Below, piece by piece: positions 1-5,622 of a DNA stretch of 12,749 nucleotides (positions are counted from its first letter, which is position 1; the number at the start of each line of letters is the position of its first letter). The position numbers were made by a program, and so were the translations under genes. The notes under the pieces are model-generated. The model ran no database searches, was not told where the DNA came from, and saw nothing but the letters and a program-made list of their open reading frames with translations. The stretch spans positions 1 to 12,749 of the forward strand of contig UQQA01000074.1 in the NCBI GenBank assembly GCA_900543105.1, written 5' to 3'. The stretch is from an uncultured Ruminococcus sp. Lineage in GTDB: Bacteria > Bacillota > Clostridia > Oscillospirales > Ruminococcaceae.

Positions 1-47
1 GGCGCAATTCACATCAAAAAAGGCAAACCCAAAATGTGAATTGCGCC
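1..47. repeat. Perfect inverted repeat (14-bp arms) at the window edge
   Basis: Positions 1-14 (GGCGCAATTCACAT) are the exact reverse complement of 34-47, with a 19-nt A-rich spacer. The arms may extend left beyond the window. The core CGCAATTCA recurs as a direct copy at 119-127. A moderately T-rich stretch (AATTCTTTT) follows at 48-56, so the hairpin could be a transcription terminator for a gene to the left, or part of a small repeat element. The sequence does not decide between these. Confidence 0.75.
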
Positions 48-72
48 AATTCTTTTACCCGAACATCAATCC

Positions 73-118
73 TTGAAGCAAAAATCCACGAACGAAGTGA
101 GTGGATTTGAAGCTTCAA
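73..118. repeat. Nested inverted repeat
   Basis: An outer pair TTGAAGC (73-79) / GCTTCAA (112-118) encloses an inner perfect pair AAATCCAC (82-89) / GTGGATTT (101-108) with an 11-nt loop. It lies 26 nt after the hairpin at 1-47 and shares the CGCAATTCA word with it just downstream. This suggests both belong to one structured intergenic element. The function is unknown. Confidence 0.6.
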
Positions 119-307
119 CGCAATTCAAGAACGACGAAAGGAAATGAATGTGAATACACCAAAAAATGTAGTGTTTTGTAAAATCTAAAAGCAAGGTGAA
201 TTATTAAATCGTGTTTATCTGTTTAATGCGAAAAGCGTTAATTTGATATGGGATAATTGAAGGTAAATGGTGGGCTTCCGTGAGCATTGAGCAAAGGGAA
301 AACCTTT

Positions 308-370
308 AGGAGGACAGGGGGAGGAACTCTGTACGAGGGGGACGCAAGGTCGTCCTCCCCCTATCCTCCT
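308..370. repeat. G/C-biased inverted repeat, 18-bp arms
   Basis: Positions 308-325 (AGGAGGACAGGGGGAGGA) pair with 353-370 with a single mismatch (17 of 18). The left arm is purine-rich and the right arm pyrimidine-rich. A small hairpin, AAAGG/CCTTT at 293-307, precedes it, and AAGTGT/ACACTT at 385-399 follows. Purine-rich words resembling Shine-Dalgarno sequences occur in the left arm, but no credible gene follows. It could be a relic of a mobile element or a structured RNA. I do not recognise a family. Confidence 0.6.
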
Positions 371-425
371 TGCGGTATTCCCTGAAGTGTATCACACTTT
401 GCACTCACCTTTCCCCAAACCTCCA

Positions 426-498
426 ACCCTCTCCCGGCCAATGCTACAAACACAAGTCAGGCTTTTGGACGTTTGATACGGGTATGGCGGGAGAGGGT
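426..498. repeat. Inverted repeat, 11-bp perfect arms
   Basis: ACCCTCTCCCG (426-436) is the exact reverse complement of 488-498, with a 51-nt spacer. It closely follows the repeat at 308-370 and has the same C/T-rich versus G/A-rich strand bias. The two may be parts of one larger element of roughly 200 bp. Confidence 0.55.
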
Positions 499-768
499 GG
501 CTATGTTAAAATTAGCTATAACGTAATTAATCAATTACTTTTTACGTATAAAATTGAGTTTGTGAATTTGCATCGAAAATTTATTAGATGATCTAATGAT
601 ATGAAATAAAATTTTTTTGTAAGATAAAATTTTGTCCTATAAAACCTTGAAAGTTATTTTTATACATGAAGTAAAATCTTATATATAAATTACTCTCTGT
701 CTTTGAATAAAACCCGAATTTCCGTCAATTATCAGATAAAAAGCATTTGAATGAAAGGACGGAATTTT
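499..768. other. AT-rich non-coding stretch before the first gene
   Basis: No gene is supported here. The stretch is strikingly AT-rich and contains two short perfect dyads: GTAATT/AATTAC at 523-538 and ATTAGAT-G-ATCTAAT at 583-597. The second could be an operator-like site, but nothing else supports that. A Shine-Dalgarno-like AAGGA (755-759) for the following gene lies at its end. I found no DnaA box close to TTATCCACA, and no promoter for the downstream gene that I would defend. Confidence 0.5.
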
Positions 769-1956
769 ATGGATAACAGCAGGCTTTATTTTTCGGACGA
801 GGGAATATTGTCATCGGGCGGAAAAATCACGGCGAACGATGCGGCTCGGCTCGGCAGGGCGGCTTCATTTTTATCGGGCGGCATTGTTGTCGGGATAAAG
901 GCTTCGCCTTATTCGGAGATGCTGGCGATGTCGTTCTGCGCGGAGGCACTTGAAAGCGGTGCGGATATTTTCTTTTCGGGGGATATTTCTCTGCCCGAGC
1001 TTTTCTTTATGTCAAAGCAGGCGGTCGGGGACTGTGTTGTTGTTTACATCAGTTCGGTTTTTTATCCGTCGTTCCGATTCTTCCGCAGAGGGGGAGTTGA
1101 GCTTTCTCCTGCCGAAGAAAAAAGGCTTGAAGAGAAGCTTTCCAAAAATGAAGAGAAAAGTGAACGCGTAGGGAAGTTCTCGGATATTTCATCACTTCGC
1201 TGTCTTTATGTTTCACATATAAAAAATCTTACAAATTTTGGTAATGATGGATTTCCTTATTCGGTCGTCATAAACAGTCCGTCGGAGCGTATAAGAACGC
1301 TTTGCAGTGAGGTTTTACCGCGGTTTGAGGACGGTGAAACGCTGGCTTTTCATCTGAATGAAGATGGTGTAAAAGTTACTGCCTTTACAGAATCAACGGG
1401 GTACATTCAGTGCGGAAAGCTTCTTATGCTTGCTTTGAAATATCTTTTTGAAGATTTAAAAAAATCGGACGTGAAAATTTTCAGGATACCTACTAAATTT
1501 CCAAGCTTTGCGGAGAAGATATCGGCAGAATATGGGGTGAAGACAGAACGTTCGGATACGGCTGAACTTGATTTTTACAATGATAAAATTATCCTTATTG
1601 TAGAAATTATAAAAATTATACAGAAAACAGGGCAGAAACTGGGTGATTTATGCAGTTCTTTGCCCGAATATGCGGAGCTTGACCGTTATGTTCCGATAGA
1701 AAAGAAACGTTGTGAAGAGAGAATAAAATCACTTTGCAGTGAGTATAAAAACGGTAAAAACTACGATCAGGATAAAGATTTCAGCGGTGGGGTGACGATA
1801 AGTGACGGTCTGGGGAAGATATCTGTCACGCCGATACGCTCGGGAAAGGGTATAATGCTCCATGCGGAGAGCGGAAAAATGGAGGCGGCGGCTGAACTCT
1901 GCAATTTTTATGAGAATATTCTTCGCGGTAAAGGTTCTTTTCGTGAAAAGATATAA
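769..1956 (+). CDS. Degenerate phosphohexomutase-family protein (probable pseudoenzyme)
   Basis: This 395-residue protein follows the phosphoglucomutase/phosphomannomutase fold order from end to end, but its signature loops are changed. YFSDEGILS (7-15) sits where family members have FGTDGIRG, and VVGIKASPYSEMLA (40-53) sits at VVGRDTRxSSxML. YISSVFYP (93-100) replaces the catalytic TASHNP loop, removing the phosphoserine context. LNEDGVK (196-202) replaces the metal-binding DGDxDR. The GExSGH sugar loop appears deleted before NDKIILIVEIIKI (271-283, family DGIxAAL). TPIRSGKGIML (354-364) replaces the phosphate-binding RPSGTEP. Family members are usually about 450 residues. The ATG at 769 is preferred over the in-frame ATG at 751 because AAGGA at 755-759 is well spaced for it. 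The reading frame is intact, so this looks like a maintained non-catalytic protein and not a decaying gene. Homology is judged by eye; the function is unknown. Confidence 0.75.
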   Translation: MDNSRLYFSDEGILSSGGKITANDAARLGRAASFLSGGIVVGIKASPYSEMLAMSFCAEALESGADIFFSGDISLPELFFMSKQAVGDCVVVYISSVFYPSFRFFRRGGVELSPAEEKRLEEKLSKNEEKSERVGKFSDISSLRCLYVSHIKNLTNFGNDGFPYSVVINSPSERIRTLCSEVLPRFEDGETLAFHLNEDGVKVTAFTESTGYIQCGKLLMLALKYLFEDLKKSDVKIFRIPTKFPSFAEKISAEYGVKTERSDTAELDFYNDKIILIVEIIKIIQKTGQKLGDLCSSLPEYAELDRYVPIEKKRCEERIKSLCSEYKNGKNYDQDKDFSGGVTISDGLGKISVTPIRSGKGIMLHAESGKMEAAAELCNFYENILRGKGSFREKI

Positions 1957-2033
1957 ATACGGAAGTTTTGTACGGCTGTTTTTTATGAAAATAAGCGGAA
2001 AATCAAATTTTTCGTAAAAATTGAAAAAAACAC

Positions 2034-2063
2034 TTGACATCGCGGTATGAAATGAAATATAAT
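2034..2063 (+). promoter_or_regulatory. Sigma-A-type promoter of rpmH
   Basis: A perfect TTGACA (2034-2039) and a perfect TATAAT (2058-2063) are separated by 18 nt. Transcription should begin near 2069-2071, leaving an unusually long leader of about 240 nt before the rpmH ATG. It is the strongest-looking promoter in the window, as expected for a ribosomal protein gene. Confidence 0.85.
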
Positions 2064-2075
2064 AATAAATTGATA

Positions 2076-2213
2076 GGGTATCTAAGGAAACGCCAATCAA
2101 TACATTTCTGTCGTTTTTCAAAATGCACTCAAAGACGGCAGCTCGTTCATTTCTCAAAACGACGAAATGAACGCTTCGCTTTGATCGGCTTTTTCCTAAC
2201 TCTGTTAGATACC
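2076..2213. repeat. Large imperfect inverted repeat in the rpmH leader
   Basis: The terminal arms GGTATCTAA (2077-2085) and TTAGATACC (2205-2213) are perfectly complementary. Pairing continues inward with GGAAA/TTTCC (2086-2090/2192-2196), GCC/GGC and ATCAA/TTGAT (2096-2100/2181-2185). Inside are two mutually exclusive stems: GTCGTTTT/AAAACGAC (2110-2117/2156-2163) and CGTTCATTTC/GAAATGAACG (2144-2153/2164-2173, perfect). The element begins almost exactly at the predicted transcription start. It could be a MITE-like insertion between promoter and gene, or a cis-regulatory RNA with alternative folds. Positions 2214-2295 add a weaker hairpin (TGTCC 2224-2228 / GGACA 2266-2270). Confidence 0.65.
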
Positions 2214-2310
2214 TTTGTAAAAATGTCCTTTCGGCAGAGCTGCTTCGGCGTTTTTCTTCTGCGTCGGACAAGGGCTGCCTAATTTTCGAAATAAAAGGAG
2301 GAGTTAAACA

Positions 2311-2445
2311 ATGAAAAGAACATACCAGCCTAAGAAGCTTCACAGAAAAAAAGAACACGGCTTCATGAAGAGAATGGCAACAAGAAACGGTCGTAAAGTA
2401 TTGGCAAGAAGACGTGCTAAGGGCAGAAAAAGACTCTCTTACTAA
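2311..2445 (+). CDS. rpmH: Large-subunit ribosomal protein bL34
   Basis: This 44-residue basic protein begins MKRTYQPKKLHRKK, continues through GFMKRMATRNGRKVLARRR and ends KGRKRLSY. That is the full-length bL34 signature and normal length. AGGAGG at 2296-2301 sits 9 nt before the ATG. It is a structural component of the 50S subunit. It is the first gene after the strong promoter at 2034-2063 and is followed by hairpins that should limit read-through into rnpA. Confidence 0.97.
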   Translation: MKRTYQPKKLHRKKEHGFMKRMATRNGRKVLARRRAKGRKRLSY

Positions 2446-2459
2446 TCATCAATGAATAT

Positions 2460-2491
2460 AAAGGGGGCAAAAGGATTCTTTCTGCCCCTTT
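2460..2491 (+). other. Hairpin after rpmH without a T-tract
   Basis: A stem pairs A/G-rich 2460-2469 (AAAGGGGGCA) with TGCCCCTTT (2483-2491), with one bulged G and a further AAGGA/TCTTT pairing inside the loop. It is not followed by a T-run, so it is more likely an mRNA 3'-end stabiliser, a processing site or a weak pause site than a full terminator. Confidence 0.55.
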
Positions 2492-2512
2492 GTATGAGTC
2501 TGAGCTTAAACG

Positions 2513-2554
2513 GACCGCAATCGGGTATGCCCCTTTTGTGGTCTTTTTTCTTTT
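2513..2554 (+). terminator. Intrinsic terminator between rpmH and rnpA
   Basis: GACCGCAA (2513-2520) pairs with TTGTGGTC (2536-2543), with one G-U pair. The stem encloses GGG/CCC around a TATG loop and is followed at once by TTTTTTCTTTT (2544-2554). This is a classic rho-independent structure. It should make rpmH message much more abundant than rnpA message, the ratio one would expect given the different amounts of L34 and RNase P protein needed. Confidence 0.8.
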
Positions 2555-2577
2555 AAATCAAAGTACCGGCGGTTTTT

Positions 2578-2970
2578 ATGATCTATACTATTAAAATGAA
2601 AGAGAATAAGGAGTTTCTGAATCTTTTCAAGAGGGGAAACTATGTCTGCGGAAGAGCCTGCGTTGTTTATTTTCGCAAGAACGGCACTTCGCAGAATAAG
2701 CTCGGCATTTCAACGGGAAAGAAAACAGGAAACGCCGTTGTAAGAAGCCGCTGCCGCAGAATAATACGTCAGGCTTACCGTGAGAACGAACAGCTTATCC
2801 CGAGGGGATACAACATTGTTGTCGTTTCGCGTGAGGGCTGCGGTGACTGTAAATCGACCGATATAAGCAGGTTTTTCAGGACAAGGCTCATTCCTGCGAT
2901 GAATGATCCGAACCCGAAGAAACGCAATAAAAACTCTAAAAATAATAAACAGACAGACAAAAATAAATAA
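2578..2970 (+). CDS. rnpA: Ribonuclease P protein component
   Basis: The protein helps the RNase P RNA cleave 5' leaders from pre-tRNAs. Its 130 residues begin MIYTIKMKENKEFLNLFKRG, typical of RnpA. They contain the RNA-binding core GKKTGNAVVRSRCRRIIRQAYR (47-68; arginines 56, 58, 60, 61, 64, 68), a close relative of the family RNRxKR motif. The last 20 or so residues are a Lys/Asn-rich tail. The ATG at 2578 follows GGCGG and T-rich sequence, not a good Shine-Dalgarno site, so initiation may be weak. An inner in-frame ATG (codon 7) also lacks a good site, and the family's N-terminal pattern favours 2578. The gene lies directly after the terminator at 2513-2554. Confidence 0.93.
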   Translation: MIYTIKMKENKEFLNLFKRGNYVCGRACVVYFRKNGTSQNKLGISTGKKTGNAVVRSRCRRIIRQAYRENEQLIPRGYNIVVVSREGCGDCKSTDISRFFRTRLIPAMNDPNPKKRNKNSKNNKQTDKNK

Positions 2971-2990
2971 TTTATTACTGCTTGTATATT

Positions 2991-3124
2991 AGAACCCGTC
3001 TTCACAAGCATATGCGCACGTCTTTTCGGCAAATTTTGCCGCAGACTGCGTTAAAAATCCTTGCCTTGTCTGCAACAAAATTATGCTCGAAAATCCGCAC
3101 ACATTTCTTATGAAGACAGGTTCT
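2991..3124. repeat. MITE-like element (134 bp) between rnpA and yidD
   Basis: AGAACCCGTCTTCACAAG (2991-3008) and the reverse complement of 3107-3124 match at 16 of 18 positions, forming terminal inverted repeats. Inside are the palindrome GGCAAATTTTGCC (3028-3040) and the pair GCAGAC/GTCTGC (3041-3046/3068-3073). The element has no coding capacity. The flanks (ATT on the left, TAC on the right) do not show a clear target duplication, though a TA or TTA duplication cannot be excluded. It fills nearly all of the rnpA-yidD gap. Confidence 0.65.
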
Positions 3125-3137
3125 TACTATTTGTTAT

Positions 3138-3413
3138 ATGAAATATATTTTATCACTGTTGGTAAAATTTTATCGTAAAATAATATCTCCTTTGAAGCCG
3201 CCATGCTGCAAGTACTACCCGACGTGTTCGACGTATGCGCTTGAAGCTTTGCAGAAGCACGGTGCGGCTAAGGGTACAGTTCTTGCCGTCTGGAGGCTGC
3301 TGCGGTGTAATCCTTACAGCAACGGCGGTGTGGACAAAGTTCCCGACAAATTCTTCCTTTACACCCTCAAAAGCCGTGCAAAGCGTGAGGAAAGGGAGAA
3401 CAATAAACAATAA
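3138..3413 (+). CDS. yidD: Membrane protein insertion efficiency factor
   Basis: This 91-residue protein carries both YidD signatures: CCKYYPTCSTYALEALQKHG (23-42) and the block RLLRCNPYSNGGVDKVP (53-69), each with its conserved cysteines. An N-terminal hydrophobic/amphipathic segment (MKYILSLLVKFYRKIISPLK) is the part expected to contact the membrane. YidD assists YidC in inserting membrane proteins, and yidC follows directly. No Shine-Dalgarno sequence is visible in the 15 nt before the ATG at 3138. The nearest GG-rich word belongs to the end of the element at 2991-3124. The original ribosome site may have been displaced by that element, or initiation is weak or unusual. Confidence 0.92.
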   Translation: MKYILSLLVKFYRKIISPLKPPCCKYYPTCSTYALEALQKHGAAKGTVLAVWRLLRCNPYSNGGVDKVPDKFFLYTLKSRAKREERENNKQ

Positions 3414-3491
3414 CTATTTGTATAAATTTGAATATAATTACTTTATGTATTTTATATATAGAAATCTTTTCTTGGAATTTTGGAGGTAAAA

Positions 3492-4658
3492 ATGGGCATA
3501 ATCAGCAGAATCATCGGTTATCCGCTCGGCTGGGTAATGTGGTTTTTCTATCATATCTGTAACAATTATGCGCTTGCGATCGTTCTTTTCACGATAGTTA
3601 CAAAGCTTATAATGATACCTACGCAGATAAAGACGCAGAAATCCACTGTCGCAATGCAGGCGCTTCAGCCAAAGCTTGATAAGCTCAAAAAGCAGTACGG
3701 CAAGAATCAGGAAAAATACAACGAGGAAGTTATGAAGCTTTATGCGGAGGAGGACTGCAACCCTATGGGTTCGTGTCTGCCGATGCTCATTCAGTTCCCG
3801 ATACTTTACGGTATATTCGATGTCGTTTACCGTCCTATCACGCACATTCTCCGAATCTCATCGGACGTGATAGAGGCAGCCAAGGGGGTTCTTCAGAATT
3901 CCGGTCTGGCTGATGGCTACAAGTATTTTTCAGTCCGTCCCGAAATTTATATCACACAGGCGATAAAAGATCCAAAAAATGTTGAGCTTTTTTCCGACCC
4001 TATGTTTGATGAGCTCAAGTCAAAGGTTCTCGAATTCAACAATACTTTATTGGGTGTTGACCTTGATCTTACTCCGACATTCCACCCCGAAGTCTGGAAC
4101 AGCGCAGCGATAATTCTTCTTCTTATACCTATTTTATCGGGTGTATTCCAGATGGCTTCTTCCGTTTACAGCCAGATGCGCCAGAAGAAGATGAACCCGT
4201 CGGCTATGCAGGGTCCTCAGGCAGGTTCAATGATGATGCTCACATTCGGTATGCCTATCTTCGCTGTCTGGATCGCTTACAAGTATCCTGCTGCTATCGG
4301 TTTCTACTGGGCAGCTTCCGCATTCTTCTCCTTTATCTCAATGATAATCATAAACAAGATCTACACGCCCGAATACGTTGCGGAGCTTGTTGAAAAAGAC
4401 AAGAAGAAAAAGAAAAACAAGAAGAAAAAGGGCATGATGGAACGTTATCAGCAGCTTATGCAGGAGCAGATGGCTGCGCAGAACGGCGGCAGGACTGCTG
4501 TTTCAAAGGTTTCCGATGATGATGACGAGGGCGAATTCAAGCTTTCCAAGTCGCAGCAGAGGGAATATGAGCGCAGACTTATCAACGAGGCAAGAAAAAG
4601 ACAGGCTGAAAAATACGGCGATGAATACATCGAAGACGATGACAGCAATGATAAATAA
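3492..4658 (+). CDS. yidC: YidC/Oxa1 family membrane protein insertase
   Basis: YidC inserts proteins into the cytoplasmic membrane, alone or with SecYEG. The 388-residue protein has an N-terminal membrane segment (about 10-45), a charged cytoplasmic loop (about 50-85), then CNPMGSCLPMLIQFPILYGIF (starting near 92, a YidC hallmark), further membrane segments around 200-225 and 250-290, and a very basic tail with KKKKKNKKKK. The groove arginine of Bacillus SpoIIIJ appears to be Lys38 here (IVTKLIMIP). No lipobox cysteine is seen. The ATG at 3492 is chosen because GGAGG (3482-3486) lies 5 nt upstream; a TTG at 3480 in the same frame would place that site inside the gene. A TATAAT at 3433-3438 lies upstream, but without a good -35, so a local promoter is only possible. 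Confidence 0.95.
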   Translation: MGIISRIIGYPLGWVMWFFYHICNNYALAIVLFTIVTKLIMIPTQIKTQKSTVAMQALQPKLDKLKKQYGKNQEKYNEEVMKLYAEEDCNPMGSCLPMLIQFPILYGIFDVVYRPITHILRISSDVIEAAKGVLQNSGLADGYKYFSVRPEIYITQAIKDPKNVELFSDPMFDELKSKVLEFNNTLLGVDLDLTPTFHPEVWNSAAIILLLIPILSGVFQMASSVYSQMRQKKMNPSAMQGPQAGSMMMLTFGMPIFAVWIAYKYPAAIGFYWAASAFFSFISMIIINKIYTPEYVAELVEKDKKKKKNKKKKGMMERYQQLMQEQMAAQNGGRTAVSKVSDDDDEGEFKLSKSQQREYERRLINEARKRQAEKYGDEYIEDDDSNDK

Positions 4659-4664
4659 GCTTTG

Positions 4665-4682
4665 AAGTGACAAAAGTCACTT
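4665..4682 (+). other. Short hairpin between yidC and jag
   Basis: AAGTGAC (4665-4671) and GTCACTT (4676-4682) form a perfect 7-bp stem with an AAAA loop, followed by TTTAT. It is too weakly followed by T to be a strong terminator. An attenuator or mRNA-stabilising hairpin within the operon is more likely. Confidence 0.5.
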
Positions 4683-4713
4683 TTATAACATATTTTACGG
4701 GAGGAGAATTTTT

Positions 4714-5499
4714 ATGAAACAGGTTTTTACAGCCAAGTCCATAGATGAAGCTAAGGCTATGGCAGCAGCAGAATTCGGCGTTGAAGAAAGCAAGATCACG
4801 TTCACAGTTCTCGAAGAACCGAAAAAAGGACTTTTCGGTATCGTAAAGGGTGAAGCAAAGGTTGAGGCTGAGTATGAGCCGTCAAAGGCACAGATCGCAG
4901 CAGATTATATAAAGGGTATCCTTGATAATATGGGAATTGACTCCTCACTCAATGTAACTGAAACAGAGGACGGTGCTGTTATCGATATACTCGGTGATAC
5001 AAGCGGTGCTATCATCGGCAGAAGAGGCGAAACTCTTGATGCTATCCAGTACCTTGCATCTATGACCGCAAACAAGGGCGACAAGGAATACTACCGCATC
5101 AATGTTGACTCCTGCGGCTACCGTGAGAAGAGAAAGGCTATCCTTGAAGACCTCGCGGTTAAAATTTCCAAGACCGTTATCAGAACGGGCAGGACTACAA
5201 CTCTTGAACCGATGAATCCTTACGAGAGAAGAATCATTCACTCCGCAGTTGCAAACATCGAGGGTGTTACCTCCAAGAGCATCGGCGAAGAGCCTTATAG
5301 AAAGGTTTCTATTTCTTCAACAAATCCCCGTCCAAGACGTGACGGCAAGACCGGCTACAAGAAGGGCGGCAAGAAAAACGGTGAATACACACCCCGTTCT
5401 CTCGATATGATGAAGACCTCCTTTGAAAAGGAATATAAGAAGCCGAAGCCGGAGGACGACCTTATTTCAGGCGACCTTTACGGCAAGATAGATATCTGA
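4714..5499 (+). CDS. khpB: RNA-binding protein Jag/KhpB
   Basis: The 261-residue protein shows the three Jag parts in order. The Jag-N domain (1 to about 52) contains KKGLFGIVKGEAKVE. A KH domain has the GxxG loop GRRG at 102-105 (IIGRRGETLDAIQYL). An R3H domain has ERRIIH with the Arg-x3-His pair at 172/176 (NPYERRIIHSAV). A basic linker and the ending LYGKIDI follow. KhpB partners KhpA in binding RNA and affects cell elongation and division in streptococci; in clostridia the role is less defined. GGAGGAG before the ATG is a strong ribosome site. The gene's place after yidC is the standard one (also known as jag or spoIIIJ-associated). Confidence 0.95.
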   Translation: MKQVFTAKSIDEAKAMAAAEFGVEESKITFTVLEEPKKGLFGIVKGEAKVEAEYEPSKAQIAADYIKGILDNMGIDSSLNVTETEDGAVIDILGDTSGAIIGRRGETLDAIQYLASMTANKGDKEYYRINVDSCGYREKRKAILEDLAVKISKTVIRTGRTTTLEPMNPYERRIIHSAVANIEGVTSKSIGEEPYRKVSISSTNPRPRRDGKTGYKKGGKKNGEYTPRSLDMMKTSFEKEYKKPKPEDDLISGDLYGKIDI

Positions 5500-5520
5500 T
5501 AAGCTATTTTATCAATTTTT

Positions 5521-5600
5521 ACCGCACAAATTTATACTGAACACCTTTTTTGTTTGACAAAACCGACAATATAATGAGTGTTTAGTATCTCTTGTGCGGT
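5521..5600. repeat. Short member of the ATACTRAACACC repeat family, in the jag-mnmE gap
   Basis: ATACTGAACAC (5534-5544) pairs with GTGTTTAGTAT (5578-5588), with one G-T pair, giving a 55-bp element. Outside it, ACCGCACAA (5521-5529) pairs perfectly with TTGTGCGGT (5592-5600), so the whole 80 nt can fold into one hairpin. The terminal word and the inner AACCGACAAT resemble the repeats at 9651-9752 and 12700-12749. It begins 22 nt after the jag stop codon and could act as a terminator or a 3' stabiliser. TTGACA (5554-5559) and TATAAT (5570-5575) occur inside but are only 10 nt apart. Confidence 0.6.
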
Positions 5601-5622
5601 ATTCTAATATTCGGAGGAATTT

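Noticed and set aside
82..108. AAATCCAC / GTGGATTT as DnaA boxes
   Set aside because: They match only 6 of 9 positions of TTATCCACA and are the two arms of one hairpin, with no further box cluster around them.
370..591. A 73-codon open frame with ATG at 370
   Set aside because: It begins at the edge of one inverted repeat and runs through another, has an unlikely composition and no family resemblance; no ribosome site fits it.
751..768. ATG at 751 as the start of the phosphohexomutase-like gene
   Set aside because: No Shine-Dalgarno precedes it, and the AAGGA at 755-759 fits the ATG at 769; the six extra residues have no family counterpart.
1..768. CRISPR array, tRNA or a known structural RNA (SRP, 6S, RNase P RNA) in the gene-free region
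   Set aside because: There are no regularly spaced repeats, no tRNA cloverleaf and none of the signature sequences of those RNAs that I can recognise.
1729..2358. A 209-codon frame on the minus strand and an 82-codon plus-strand frame at 2034-2282
   Set aside because: Both cover the rpmH promoter and leader repeat, and the minus frame also overlaps the ends of two real genes. The translations show no recognisable domain.
3480..3491. TTG at 3480 as the yidC start
   Set aside because: It would put the GGAGG ribosome site inside the coding region; the ATG at 3492 is correctly spaced behind it.
5554..5575. TTGACA and TATAAT as a promoter for mnmE
   Set aside because: Both hexamers are perfect but only 10 nt apart, far too close for sigma-A. 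They lie within the repeat element, whose copy A has a similar weaker arrangement, so they reflect repeat sequence.
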